Source: a virus
Length of the DNA stretch: 48,304 nucleotides
Direction: 5' to 3' (one strand)
IMG/VR virus record: IMGVR_UViG_3300042503_001536
Span: 1-48,304 of that record
Part shown: in pieces, positions 29,404-39,012 of the stretch
How the letters are laid out: each line of letters starts with the position of its first letter
How positions within the stretch are numbered: the first letter of the stretch is position 1
Position numbers and translations under genes: made by a program
The notes under the pieces: model-generated
Databases searched by the model: none
The model's input: only the letters and a program-made list of their open reading frames with translations
What the model was told of the DNA's origin: nothing

Positions 29404-32400
29404 CTACCACCACGCCGTTAACGGATACGCTGTGCAGGACAAAAGGCTGCTCCGACTTGATGCTTGGGTCGGGAACCCAGAAGTTTGTTCGCCTCCACGG
29501 GCTAGCCTGCTCGGGGCGGGCATACAGCTCAATCTGGAGGTGCTGGTCTTCGCCCGTGAGATCGGTCTGCGAGCGGCTGGCGAACTTTGCCTTGGCCACC
29601 CCTGTCGCAAACCCACGCGCCGAGGCGAACCGGCTGGTGTTGAGGATCGTGCTGGCACTGTCCTGCCGATGGATGAACGCCCCCGGCCCGCCAAACGACC
29701 GCCGTGCGATGTTGGGCCGCATCTCCTCACGGCCGTTGAACCGCTCGATCAGCTCGACTTCTTTGTCGCCAGGAGTCGGGGTGTAGACCACCGACACAGA
29801 GCGGTCGATAAGGCCGTCGCCGCCCTTGGCGTTCTCCTCGTTGGCGAGCTGCATGTAGCCCGTGGCCATGCGGAACGGGATGTGGATCCGGTATGGCTTG
29901 CGGAACGTCACATCGATGAGCGTTCCGCCCAGCTCGAGGTAGTCGGTAGATGTTCCTGCCTGGTTGGTGCGGGCCGCGCCAAACAGCATGGAGACGGGCG
30001 TTCCATCGGGATGCTTGAGGTAGATGTTGTTGCCGTCGATGTGAGAGACAAATGCATTCAACGGGATAAAGTCACCGATCGCCTCCATGCCCACCTCGAC
30101 CGGCGGCGACTCGCTTGTGATCGCACGGAAGCCCTGCGAAAACAGAGACAGTCCAGATTCTGTCGCAATAGGTGGGTTTGACTCACGCTGAAGCTGTGCG
30201 GTTCTTACGGTGTCGAGACGCACAAACGATTCGCCTTGTGCGACGGTGCATCCTCGAAACACGCGAGGGGTCACAGAGAAGTTTGCGTAGGCCACCGCTT
30301 GGACGCCACCGGGATCGGGAGGCCCGATTAGCAGCTTGATCGGGCAGTACTCGACACCACCAATGACTCGGCCGTCTTCTTCCGCAGAGGCGCTTGTTGT
30401 CGCAATCAAGTCGCCAGCCTCTGTCATCAGCTCAAGCCCGCCCTTGGCCTGCCAGCCGGGAGACTGAATCACGACATCGACCAGCCGTCCCTCGCTCACG
30501 ACACCTTGGACTACAGCACCCTCGCAGTTTGGAACGGAAATGGTCGGAGCTTCGCGATAGCCCGAGCCGCCCTCCTCGACAAAGCAGTCAGTGATGCAGT
30601 CGTTGGCGTGATCGCTGTCGCCGTCGATCTCATAGAGGTGGCCGTCAACCGCCCCGAGGAGGATGGTGTTGATTCGCGTATCCCCCGGCCGGCCGGTGCA
30701 GGCTGCGGTGAGGCTGTTCGGGTAGGACTCTGTCCACCACGTTTTTGCTTGGATGTCGAAGCACAGAGCGATCGATGGGGTGTCGGTTGGGTTCGACTTC
30801 AAGCAGCAGAAGAAACGCAAGATGTGCGTCCTCGGATCCGACTGCAAGAAGAACCGCTCTCGCTTGGAGAAGTCGATCAGCTCGCTCACGAAGAAGTCGC
30901 GAATGGGCATGCTGATGTCGGCAACCTCGCCGCTGCGTGACATCGCATAGATGCCAGATTCGTCGGCGGCGTAGAGGACGTTCTCGTGAATGTCCCAGCA
31001 CCTCTGATGTATGACACCGCGGTGCGACATCATCTGGATCGAAACGTCGATGGCCGGATCGGTGTTGTACTGCACCGCATAGGTGTGCGTGTGCTGCATC
31101 GCCAAGAGCATCGAGCCGAACGGCACCAGGGCAGTGAGAACGTCGGTGGACTTCTGGTTGTTCTGGATCGGCAGCTCGTTCACATCGGGCATCGACTCGA
31201 ATTCATCGAACTCGCTGTAGTACAGAGTGTTCGCCCCCTCGCCGCTGGTGGACACTCCCATCCAGAGGCGATCTTGGAACGCCACTGCCACGGACATGTC
31301 GGCCCGAGGCTTGCCAAACCGATAAGCGTTGACGCTTCCGTTCGGCAGGACAATCGGCATCGCGGCATAGTTTGGTCGCTCTGGGTCGAATAGCGACTCA
31401 TCTGTAAGGGTATCGGTGCCAATGATCTGAACGCCGCTGGCCGCGGGGATCCCGTAGACATCGAGCCGGTAGTAGACCAGCGACTGATCTGCACTCGTCC
31501 TCCACAACTCCACCATGTCAGCTCGCGACGGTGGGGTGACGCCTGGGAGCGACCACTCCATCTTGGCGCAGTGCGAGCGGTCATCGTTCGGGCCGGCATC
31601 AACGTCGGTGATGGGCGACAGGTCGCTGTAGGCGACGGGCTTGGACATGTCCCGCACCAGCGCCGAGGCCGACTGCCCGAGCGAGATGGCCGTGATCTCT
31701 TGATTGATCTCGACTTGGTCGTTCGTGACGCTCTTGATCAGTGCGTTGAACGGCAGGGACGAGGAGTCGAGGATCATCCCCGGCTTGACGCCAGTGGTGT
31801 CGGAAAGCGTGAGCGTCGTGGCCGATTCGGCCCGCGTCACCGTAACCGTCTTGATCACCGTTTCTGACCGATCCACAAATCGGTAGGCGCAGCGATACTT
31901 GCCTCGCATGGTCGGCCGCATGACGGGCGTAAGCTGGGCGGCGGTGGCCGAGGTGAATAGCTCTGGCTGCGTCGTGTACCCCACTCCAGGGTCGGTGATG
32001 CGAACGGACTCGATCCGGCCGTTCTCGACCCGAGGCTCGACCGCCAAGCCGTATCCCTGCCCGCCGCCTCGCACCTCGATGGTCGGAGGCGAGAAATAGT
32101 TCCGCCCCTTGCTGCGGATCACCACTTGGGAAATCTGCCCCTGCGATGTCGCGGAGAGCGTCTGGAGGTTAGTGGCCGTCCACGTTATGGTCTGCGCCGC
32201 AGTGGCCGCCGTGACATCCTGCGTCAGGCCACGCTTGTAGAGCGTCAGGGATCCCGTCTGGGCGTTTGTGTAGCCGTCGCCTGGGATCGTGACTTGGGCC
32301 GGCGTGATCAGCGTCTGCGGCGGGCCGTGGGGCGTCAGCGTGTCTGGCGTGTTGGCTGTGAGCCGGAACTCAACAAAGCGTCCGTTGCGATTGTACGGCG

Positions 32401-34645
32401 TGTGGGCAACTCGCGCGGTGCTTTGAGCCGCCGAGGTGTTGTAATTGACATGCTGGGCATATGGATTGGCTTGGTAGATGCGGAAAGCAAACAAGGCACC
32501 CTGCTGCCAGCCGCAACCGGGATCGGTGATTGTGATCGAGCTGGCGGTCGCAGTCGCGCCGCTGGGGGTGATGCCAACGATCGGCCGACTCACTTGGCTG
32601 GTTGGCGACCACCACTGGAGGCGATTGGTCTTACCCTCCTTGACGCTCGTCGGTCGGCAGTCCGCGTCTGTGACAACCCACGACTCTGGGCATTCCGTGA
32701 GAGGGATCCGCACCTCTGGAGCAACTGCGTCTGGGAACTCTTCGTAGGCGTCGAGGCTCGTTGAGATCGCCGCACCGCCGAGGCTCTTGATTGTCTTTGC
32801 CTTGGCGGATGGTCGAAGGCGAAACCGCAGGTACTTGGCAGTCACGCCGCCGATAGTTTCTTGAGTGACAGTCACATCGGCCCGCGTCCAGTTTGCCAAA
32901 TTGCTCGAGTAGACGCCGGTGCAGAACCAGACGCTGAGTCTGCTGTAGTCGGGAAAGTAGACATCTGCCCGCCGGCCGTTGACCGAGCCAGAGAAGCCCC
33001 GCACGAATGAGCTGCCGCTCGCCTGCAAGCCGCCGTACCGCTGGTTCTCGGCACTTTTGGCAACGTCGTTCAGAGAGCCTTCCCAGTACTCGCCATAGAG
33101 ATACTGCCGGAGCGTGTCAGTGACCGCGATGGAGGATGTTCCTGCGGTGTTCAAACCATACCCAAGTGGTTGCGGCGAGAACTCAACCGTCGCGTGCGCC
33201 CCGGCCCCGGTGGCCGATGACGATGTCAGCGGGATGTTGGCGAAGAACCTCCTGCGGTCAGAGTCATATTCGGCCTTCGCCTGCCGAACCTGTGTCGGCC
33301 TGGAAAAACTCGCTTCGTAGGCCGTGCCGGCTACCGGCACCCACGTTGAAACAGATAGCGTGACGGTTGAGTTTGCGGAGTCGATTGCGGTCACCGTCAC
33401 CGTTGAGCTGTTGAACGGAGCCATGGCTGGGTACATCGTGACGATGTCGCCCACTTGAATCCCCAGCACACTGCCCAACGTGAGTAGAGGCACTCCGATG
33501 GAAACATTCCCGCTTGTCGTGGCGGTGGCCCGCTGAACAGAGAAGCTTGTCGCGCTGATGCGGGTGACTGTGAACGTGCCGTCAGTGGCAGCTCCAGATG
33601 TGAAGTTGAGTGTGACGCTCTGCCCCGTGACCAGGCCGTGCGAGACGCTGGTGGTTACGGTCACTGTCGTTCCGGTCTGCGAGTAAGTGCCGGTGATAGT
33701 CGGAGAAGACCGCACCTTCTCGGTTGCCACCCGCGGCGAGGACAGGTACAGAATGCTGTTGTCCGATGTGCCGTTGGTGGCCCCGTATGTCTCCGTGGTG
33801 GTGGCCGCCGTGCCGGTGACAGTGCCGGCAGCAGTCTCACTGAACCCAGAGATGACGCGGGCGGCCGTGGATATTTCCCCGTAGGCTCGGAAGCCCGTGC
33901 CGATCTTGTCGAGAGCAGCGGCCAGCTCGGGAGTGGATTGGTAATTGGCACCGCCGTCGAGGATGTTCACGCCCACCACGTTGCCACTCTGCACCACCGA
34001 CTTGAGTTTTGCCGGCCGATCCGGGGTGCCGCCGAGGATCGTGATGTCGGGGGGATCGTAGTAGGATCCGCCACCGCTCTTCACATCGATGCTCTCGATG
34101 TAGTAGCCCGTGCCAGACGGCGTCACGGAGGGGGCTGATAGCGGTGCGTCAAGCCCCATCTCCAAGGCGACGTTCGCCAAGTCGGCCGGCCGGTAGAGCT
34201 TCGGCTTGGCGTCGTGGCCGTAGACGATGAACATTCTGCCGTGCCTGTCCTCGGCAATGCAGAAGTTGCTGATGTTTGTTGTGCCGTTTTGGGAAATTGG
34301 CAGCGTGTCGATCACTCGAGACTGATTGCCGTCGATCCGCCTGACCATCCAAACATCTTCATACGGATCAGTCAGTGATGTGATCTCGCTGATCGTCAAC
34401 GTCCGAAGAACACGAACCTTCTGAAACCACAAGAAGTCGGATGGGCTGCCGATGATTGAGGCTCGCCGGTAAAGGCCGTAGATGGTTTCATCGTCATACT
34501 TGCCGTAAATCTTCTTCAGACCGCGGCGGGCAATCAGCATCCCAGGCCGGCGTGACTGAAGGTTGTTGAGGACGCGCAGCTCCCCCGGCCGCAGCAGATA
34601 CTGCGAGGCATCCTCATTGAAACCCAGCCACTGTCTGATCTTCAT
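29393..34645 (-). CDS. Podovirus tail nozzle/tubular protein B-like (1750 aa)
   Basis: The N-terminus (WLGFNEDASQYLLRPGELRV, then N-N-L-Q-S-R-R-P-G-M-L-I-A-R-R-G) is the start pattern of short-tailed phage nozzle or stabilisation proteins (P22 gp10 / T7 gp12 type), and the genes before it are adaptor and portal. Beta-rich repeats of the form G-x-G-Y-x-x-x-P ... G-G ... G-x-V-x-x-V-x-I-x-x-x-G-x-x-Y appear near residues 188-240, 840-895 and 1357-1400 (for example SGGGSYYDPPDITILGG), probably inserted domains. A blade-like portion is also visible (FQDRLWMGVSTSGEGANTLY, then VNELPIQNNQKSTDVLTALV). At 1750 residues it is about twice the usual length. ATGA overlap with the adaptor gene. Confidence 0.75.
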   Translation of the reverse strand: MKIRQWLGFNEDASQYLLRPGELRVLNNLQSRRPGMLIARRGLKKIYGKYDDETIYGLYRRASIIGSPSDFLWFQKVRVLRTLTISEITSLTDPYEDVWMVRRIDGNQSRVIDTLPISQNGTTNISNFCIAEDRHGRMFIVYGHDAKPKLYRPADLANVALEMGLDAPLSAPSVTPSGTGYYIESIDVKSGGGSYYDPPDITILGGTPDRPAKLKSVVQSGNVVGVNILDGGANYQSTPELAAALDKIGTGFRAYGEISTAARVISGFSETAAGTVTGTAATTTETYGATNGTSDNSILYLSSPRVATEKVRSSPTITGTYSQTGTTVTVTTSVSHGLVTGQSVTLNFTSGAATDGTFTVTRISATSFSVQRATATTSGNVSIGVPLLTLGSVLGIQVGDIVTMYPAMAPFNSSTVTVTAIDSANSTVTLSVSTWVPVAGTAYEASFSRPTQVRQAKAEYDSDRRRFFANIPLTSSSATGAGAHATVEFSPQPLGYGLNTAGTSSIAVTDTLRQYLYGEYWEGSLNDVAKSAENQRYGGLQASGSSFVRGFSGSVNGRRADVYFPDYSRLSVWFCTGVYSSNLANWTRADVTVTQETIGGVTAKYLRFRLRPSAKAKTIKSLGGAAISTSLDAYEEFPDAVAPEVRIPLTECPESWVVTDADCRPTSVKEGKTNRLQWWSPTSQVSRPIVGITPSGATATASSITITDPGCGWQQGALFAFRIYQANPYAQHVNYNTSAAQSTARVAHTPYNRNGRFVEFRLTANTPDTLTPHGPPQTLITPAQVTIPGDGYTNAQTGSLTLYKRGLTQDVTAATAAQTITWTATNLQTLSATSQGQISQVVIRSKGRNYFSPPTIEVRGGGQGYGLAVEPRVENGRIESVRITDPGVGYTTQPELFTSATAAQLTPVMRPTMRGKYRCAYRFVDRSETVIKTVTVTRAESATTLTLSDTTGVKPGMILDSSSLPFNALIKSVTNDQVEINQEITAISLGQSASALVRDMSKPVAYSDLSPITDVDAGPNDDRSHCAKMEWSLPGVTPPSRADMVELWRTSADQSLVYYRLDVYGIPAASGVQIIGTDTLTDESLFDPERPNYAAMPIVLPNGSVNAYRFGKPRADMSVAVAFQDRLWMGVSTSGEGANTLYYSEFDEFESMPDVNELPIQNNQKSTDVLTALVPFGSMLLAMQHTHTYAVQYNTDPAIDVSIQMMSHRGVIHQRCWDIHENVLYAADESGIYAMSRSGEVADISMPIRDFFVSELIDFSKRERFFLQSDPRTHILRFFCCLKSNPTDTPSIALCFDIQAKTWWTESYPNSLTAACTGRPGDTRINTILLGAVDGHLYEIDGDSDHANDCITDCFVEEGGSGYREAPTISVPNCEGAVVQGVVSEGRLVDVVIQSPGWQAKGGLELMTEAGDLIATTSASAEEDGRVIGGVEYCPIKLLIGPPDPGGVQAVAYANFSVTPRVFRGCTVAQGESFVRLDTVRTAQLQRESNPPIATESGLSLFSQGFRAITSESPPVEVGMEAIGDFIPLNAFVSHIDGNNIYLKHPDGTPVSMLFGAARTNQAGTSTDYLELGGTLIDVTFRKPYRIHIPFRMATGYMQLANEENAKGGDGLIDRSVSVVYTPTPGDKEVELIERFNGREEMRPNIARRSFGGPGAFIHRQDSASTILNTSRFASARGFATGVAKAKFASRSQTDLTGEDQHLQIELYARPEQASPWRRTNFWVPDPSIKSEQPFVLHSVSVNGVVVDGE

Positions 34646-35895
34646 GTAATGTCAGGCCGCATGTGGGAATACCAACCGGCCGACCGCGGGGTGGAGTAGC
34701 TGTAGCCGCTCGCATGGCCAGAACGCGGAGTCACGATGTCGGCCTCCATGGCCAATCGCAGATCGCGTGTGAACACGACCATCGCATCGTTAAACGGCTT
34801 GCCGGCCATGCGCGCGTACCACATGTCGCAGGCAGACAAGATCGCCGTGTACATCTGCTGGCTCGCGTCGATGACATCCGTGATCGCGTACTTGGTGTTC
34901 GCGGGAAGCGTCACGGCTTCGCTCGAGTACAGAACGCTTGGAGACGGCGTGGTATTGCCAACAACGCCACCGTCATACTCGTCTTGGCTTGGGATGCCAT
35001 ACGGGCCGGGGCGGTTGTAGATCGTCTCGCTGCTCACATAGAGGCTTGTTGCAGAGTTCCACTTCTCGATTCGTCGCTCCATCACGAATGGTGTGGTCGA
35101 GCCGGCGGGGTCTGCATCCATTCCGGCAGCGCCAAAGCGGATGTAGGCGCTGGCACAGTCCTGCGGGAATGCCGTGCCGGATCCAGTGACGGTGGGGATG
35201 TTGCTTGCCGTGGTCAGCGAGAGGCTCACCGTCCCTTGGCGGGCCAGCCGCTCATAGCCCATGTACTTGATGGGCTTCGGCGTGATGCGGTAGGTGTAGT
35301 GAACCACCGTGCCGCCGGCCGGGACGCCGACAAACCGCACTTGGTAGCGATCCGGGTCGTTGTCCGACCGCATGATCGTGTAGTAATAAGGCTCGCCGCT
35401 GCCCCGCGTGTTGACCTCGAGCCGCTGCCACTCCTGCGGAGAGAGGTAGCAGTGGAGCGTGCCGACCGTGTTCGTCACCAAGGAGTCGATGTCCTTGAGG
35501 TCGGCCGGCAGATCGTAGTAGGTCTGGGGTTTGACCGTGATGCCACTGCCATTCTGCTTGGCCGCCACATCGACCGTGACGATGTTCCCATTCACGGATT
35601 GGATGCGGATCGGATTGGAGAAGAACTCGGCGCTGACATCGACCATCCGGCCAGGGACAAATCCCGTGGCGTCAGCCACGACCATGTTCTTGCTGCCGTT
35701 CGTTACGGTCGCCGTGGTCGTGATCTGCTCGGTCGTGAAGGATCCCGTGCGGGTATGCCAAAGCCAGTTCCGGCACTGCATCACCTCGCGGACGCCGTGG
35801 ATCACGGCCTGCCGAACGACAGTATGCTCGCCGTCCTGGGCGCCGCCGCCGGCACCGGAGATGAGGTAGTAGACGAGGTCTTGAGCTGTATTCAT
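34642..35895 (-). CDS. Head-tail adaptor (gp4/gp11-like tubular protein A) (417 aa)
   Basis: It should form the ring between portal and nozzle. The N-terminal helix (AQDLVYYLISGAGGGAQDGE, then TVVRQAVIHGVREVMQCRNW) is typical of this family, as are the beta insert with TATVTNGSKNMVVADATGFV and the C-terminal helix YTAILSACDMWYARMAGKPF. Its position, directly upstream of the nozzle with ATGA overlaps on both sides, agrees. It is longer than P22 gp4 because of a beta domain between. Family placement is by layout and synteny. Confidence 0.75.
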   Translation of the reverse strand: MNTAQDLVYYLISGAGGGAQDGEHTVVRQAVIHGVREVMQCRNWLWHTRTGSFTTEQITTTATVTNGSKNMVVADATGFVPGRMVDVSAEFFSNPIRIQSVNGNIVTVDVAAKQNGSGITVKPQTYYDLPADLKDIDSLVTNTVGTLHCYLSPQEWQRLEVNTRGSGEPYYYTIMRSDNDPDRYQVRFVGVPAGGTVVHYTYRITPKPIKYMGYERLARQGTVSLSLTTASNIPTVTGSGTAFPQDCASAYIRFGAAGMDADPAGSTTPFVMERRIEKWNSATSLYVSSETIYNRPGPYGIPSQDEYDGGVVGNTTPSPSVLYSSEAVTLPANTKYAITDVIDASQQMYTAILSACDMWYARMAGKPFNDAMVVFTRDLRLAMEADIVTPRSGHASGYSYSTPRSAGWYSHMRPDIT

Positions 35896-36464
35896 TTCTT
35901 GACCTTCCGGCCGTACTTCGACACGACCATCTCCCGCAGCTCACCGGCCTTCATGCCGGGGTGGTTCTTACGCTCCCGCTGCATCAGCTCCTTGGTCAGC
36001 CGATCGCTGAGAGGCTTCGACTTCGCACGCTCGACGGGGATGCCCTTGTGATCCACGGCCCCAGAAACGGTCAGGTTTCGCTCCATAGCGACTCGCTTGA
36101 TGTCATCCGCACCAGACACCCAGGCCCGCGGGTCGGCCGGCCCACGGCCGTCAGCCAGCCCGCCTGCGTAGTACTTGCCGCTCACGTTGATCCCCGCGCG
36201 ATTCGCCAGCGTGACGATGTTTCTTGCGTGATCGACGGGCATTTGGTCGAGCTGCTGGTTGTTCATCCGGCCCTGCATGAACGCCCGATCCGTTCCCTTC
36301 ACCCCCGGCGGCTGTTGCAGGGCGCACATGGAGGCCCACCTCTCGGTCGCCCCCTCGGATCTCAATCTCACGAAGAATTCCACCACGCTGGGGCCGGCGG
36401 CTCGCACATCCGCGGGTACGGCGATCGTGGCGATCGAGGTACTTGAAAGCTTTTCGGAGGCCAT
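35892..36464 (-). CDS. Hypothetical head/tail-module protein (190 aa)
   Basis: Unrecognised. ATG 36464 follows GGGAG nine bases upstream and lies within the tail of the endonuclease VII frame. The N-terminal 75 residues may form a beta-helix mix (ADVRAAGPSVVEFFVRLRSE); FMQGRMNNQQLDQMPVDHAR and NIVTLANRAGINVSGKYYAG look like a conserved helix-turn seen in phage structural regions; the C-terminus is lysine-rich. Located between portal and adaptor; candidate minor capsid or connector-binding protein. Confidence 0.6.
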   Translation of the reverse strand: MASEKLSSTSIATIAVPADVRAAGPSVVEFFVRLRSEGATERWASMCALQQPPGVKGTDRAFMQGRMNNQQLDQMPVDHARNIVTLANRAGINVSGKYYAGGLADGRGPADPRAWVSGADDIKRVAMERNLTVSGAVDHKGIPVERAKSKPLSDRLTKELMQRERKNHPGMKAGELREMVVSKYGRKVKK

Positions 36465-36684
36465 CAGAAGAGTCTCCCAAGAGGGCGATAGCAGAGTTGC
36501 AGGCCTTGCACAGCAGCCCGCGAACGGCGTTTGTGTTGTGGCAATGGTCTACGCACAGAGGCTTGGCTTGGTCGCATATCTCGCACCTACCTCTATTTCT
36601 GGCCTCGAGACGCTCGAATGCTGCTAGGGTGATCCCATAGCGCACCCAGAGGTTCGACTGACGTTTCCGCAGCCGTTTGTCCAT
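36151..36684 (-). CDS. Endonuclease VII-like resolvase with overlapping tail
   Basis: Residues 14-85 are the recombination endonuclease VII domain: VRYGITLAAFERLEARNRGR, zinc pair Cys34/Cys37 (RCEICDQA), active-site Asp46-His47 and His49 (CVDHCHNTNAVRGLLCKACN) and zinc pair Cys59/Cys62. T4 gp49 has the same order. It cuts Holliday junctions and branched DNA before packaging. The start ATG overlaps the portal stop (TGATG). The domain ends near residue 85, close to the next gene's ATG; the remaining 90 residues are read out of frame through that gene and probably have no conserved role. Confidence 0.85.
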   Translation of the reverse strand: MDKRLRKRQSNLWVRYGITLAAFERLEARNRGRCEICDQAKPLCVDHCHNTNAVRGLLCKACNSAIALLGDSSDGLRKAFKYLDRHDRRTRGCASRRPQRGGILREIEIRGGDREVGLHVRPATAAGGEGNGSGVHAGPDEQPAARPNARRSRKKHRHAGESRGDQRERQVLRRRAG

Positions 36685-38708
36685 CAGCCCACGGAGGGTT
36701 GGAGTTCCTGCGGAATCTCTGGCGACGGGAGGCCTGGTGGCGCCCCTGCCGCCGCAGCACTTCCATCACCGGGAGGGAGCGATGGTGGCGCGGCGGCAGG
36801 GGGTTTCGGCTGCGGGACGAGATACGGGGTGGGGTCGATGTCGAGTGAACCCGCCCAATCCTTCATAAGTGCATTGAACGGCTCAACCACGCCGGCACCA
36901 ACCAGGCCAGAGAGGATCGGGCCGAGCGTCTGCACGGCGAGCTGCATCTGCTCCACCCTGGTTGCTTTGTTGGGTTTTCGCGCGGATCCCGCTTCCACTC
37001 GGTAGAGGAAGTCGCGAGTGAGATCCACAATGTCGCGGGACATCACATGCTGGCCCCACGCAGCGGCGCCGAGCTGGCCAAGCACCGGCACGACATCCTG
37101 CGGCTCGAGCAGCCAGCGGGCGGCCAGGGCCTCGCGGCGAGACAACAAGGACATGCAGTCCTCGAGTTCGTTCGCCATGTTGTCGGGCCTGACCGAAATG
37201 TTCTCGTTCTTGATCGTTGCTTCTGCGGCGCTTCTGAACTGGCTTCTGGTGTAACCGTACACTAGTTCAGTTAGGCCGGTGCGTTGAGCAAACAGATCAG
37301 ACACCGCGGAGATGATGTCCCAGAGATCCTTTGTGACCTGTGGGAATTGAAACACCGACATCACATCTTCGATGCGACGGCCGAGCAGCTCGGACAGTTC
37401 AACAATCTTGAACCCGCCCTCGCTGGGGGCGAGGATCTGATCTTTGATGTCTTGGTCGGCCGCCTTGGTGACGGCCACCATCGTTTCGCAGCTCGTCGCG
37501 ATCCGGGTCGCGAGGAAAGACATCGCCCAGTTCAACAGCCGCAGCTCACCGATCGCCGGCCGGATGTGACTGATAGGCCACGCATACCCTGACTTCCAGT
37601 GGAACGAGAGCGGCGTGAACGGCCAGCCGTTCGGGTCGGCATAAAACGGGATGGGCCAAGAGGTGCGGGCCACCAGGCTTTGCGGGACGCCGAGCTGCGG
37701 ATCGACTTCCTCGTCCATCACGGACGGCGGCACATTGAGGGGGTACTGCACACCCTCGCACACCACCAGATAGACATACTTCCCCAGGCTATCGAAGACA
37801 CCCTTGCTTTCCTTGGGGGCGTCCTTGAGCCGATCGCCCGTCCCGGTCTTCGAGTAGATTTTCCAGAACGTGACCAGCTCGTTCGTATTCTCTTGGGCCT
37901 TCTTCTTACCCCGCGGCTCGCGGCCAAGCTTGTTCTCGTCACGCTCGAGGTGCTTCTTCAGATCCTCGATCGGGATGTTGTAGGTGGCGGCGACCTCGGC
38001 CATGGGCCGAACGCACTTCCTCGCACACCAGAGCATGTCATCGGGATTGTCGAAATCCGGGTCGATAAGGAGGTTGTCCACCGAATCGTAGAACGAACCG
38101 ACCATTCGCATCGGCGGCCGGCTGGCGTCACCGCTGGTGTCGATGATCGTCATCTCTGTCCAGAAGACGCCCATCCCCTTGACCATCGCCTCGTTGACCA
38201 CGCGGCGGGCCTGCTTCTTCAAGTCCAACTCGACGGGACTCCAGTTGAGATAGCTTTCCATCAGCTTGGCGGCGATGCCTCGGCCGTCTCGCTCGGCCTG
38301 CTCCTGCATCGCGATCTGCATGATCTGCTGCTGCTCGGGCGTCAGCCCCATCGGGCCGGCCGGCGAGTTCATCCCGAAGGCCTCGGGAGACAACTGCGGA
38401 TGCCCCATCACGCTCACGGTGCGGACGGGATTCCGGTGGTAGATGACGCTGGCGAAAATCTCGACCAGCTCGAAAACACGGTTGAGCTGAATTCTGAAGG
38501 CCGGGGGTGCGATAGAGGAGTTGTACCCGCGCTCGCCGCGCGCATACGAATCCCGCCACATAAAATTGTGTTCACCGTCAAAGAACTGCGAAGCCTCCTT
38601 CGCGTCTTCGTTGAACGGCTTTTTATATTCCTGCGCCGCCTTCAGCTTTTTCGTCCACGTTGTGACGATCTGGCGAAGGGGATTACTTGCCGGCAGCTTC
38701 TCGGCCAC
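36684..38708 (-). CDS. Portal protein (674 aa)
   Basis: The dodecameric portal at the capsid vertex. Sequence is of the podovirus-portal type: FFDGEHNFMWRDSYARGERG, then a helix-rich wing, RRVVNEAMVKGMGVFWTEMT followed by F-Y-D-S-V-D-N-L-L-I-D-P-D, an ATYNIPIEDLKKHLERDENK segment, and the stem-crown helices MANELEDCMSLLSRREALAA. The last 45 residues are proline- and alanine-rich. It follows the terminase genes with a small one between, overlaps the next gene, and its length and order agree with the family. I recognise it by layout and synteny rather than by a catalytic motif. Confidence 0.8.
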   Translation of the reverse strand: MAEKLPASNPLRQIVTTWTKKLKAAQEYKKPFNEDAKEASQFFDGEHNFMWRDSYARGERGYNSSIAPPAFRIQLNRVFELVEIFASVIYHRNPVRTVSVMGHPQLSPEAFGMNSPAGPMGLTPEQQQIMQIAMQEQAERDGRGIAAKLMESYLNWSPVELDLKKQARRVVNEAMVKGMGVFWTEMTIIDTSGDASRPPMRMVGSFYDSVDNLLIDPDFDNPDDMLWCARKCVRPMAEVAATYNIPIEDLKKHLERDENKLGREPRGKKKAQENTNELVTFWKIYSKTGTGDRLKDAPKESKGVFDSLGKYVYLVVCEGVQYPLNVPPSVMDEEVDPQLGVPQSLVARTSWPIPFYADPNGWPFTPLSFHWKSGYAWPISHIRPAIGELRLLNWAMSFLATRIATSCETMVAVTKAADQDIKDQILAPSEGGFKIVELSELLGRRIEDVMSVFQFPQVTKDLWDIISAVSDLFAQRTGLTELVYGYTRSQFRSAAEATIKNENISVRPDNMANELEDCMSLLSRREALAARWLLEPQDVVPVLGQLGAAAWGQHVMSRDIVDLTRDFLYRVEAGSARKPNKATRVEQMQLAVQTLGPILSGLVGAGVVEPFNALMKDWAGSLDIDPTPYLVPQPKPPAAAPPSLPPGDGSAAAAGAPPGLPSPEIPQELQPSVG

Positions 38709-39012
38709 GCTTGTTCTCGCTCTTTTCTGGTGGTGCCATCAGCTCACGAATCGCCTTCGTGCCGGGAGCAAAGTCCCAGGCCCCCAGATCCTGCCAGCCG
38801 TGGTCGCCCATGAGGGCTGGATCGTCCTTGTGATGGACGCTATTTCTGACCACGACATAGCCGGTCGGCGTGAAGGTCAGAATGCTTATGGTCGAATCAC
38901 CCGGTTCTGAGGCGACCCAGCCAACGGTCGGGTCGGAAAATCCCCGTAGGTCTGTGCTGAACAGCACCACATCGCCAATGTTCGGGATCGGCATCGCCCA
39001 TTGATCACTCAT
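38683..39012 (-). CDS. Small beta-rich protein between terminase and portal (109 aa)
   Basis: Unrecognised. ATG 39012 lies within an eight-base overlap with the TerL stop; a start at 39045 would lie deeper in TerL. The first 60 residues appear beta-rich and SH3-like (MPIPNIGDVVLFSTDLRGFS, then VGWVASEPGDSTISILTFTP); the C-terminus is charged (PPEKSENKRGREAAGK) and overlaps the portal start by 26 bases. Small barrel proteins between terminase and portal occur in other phages, with unknown role. Confidence 0.65.
   Translation of the reverse strand: MSDQWAMPIPNIGDVVLFSTDLRGFSDPTVGWVASEPGDSTISILTFTPTGYVVVRNSVHHKDDPALMGDHGWQDLGAWDFAPGTKAIRELMAPPEKSENKRGREAAGK

Noticed and set aside
34663-36051. 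Plus-strand open frame of 462 codons
   Set aside because: Antisense to the adaptor gene, whose family layout and ATGA linkages are clear. Long plus frames are expected opposite GC-rich genes.
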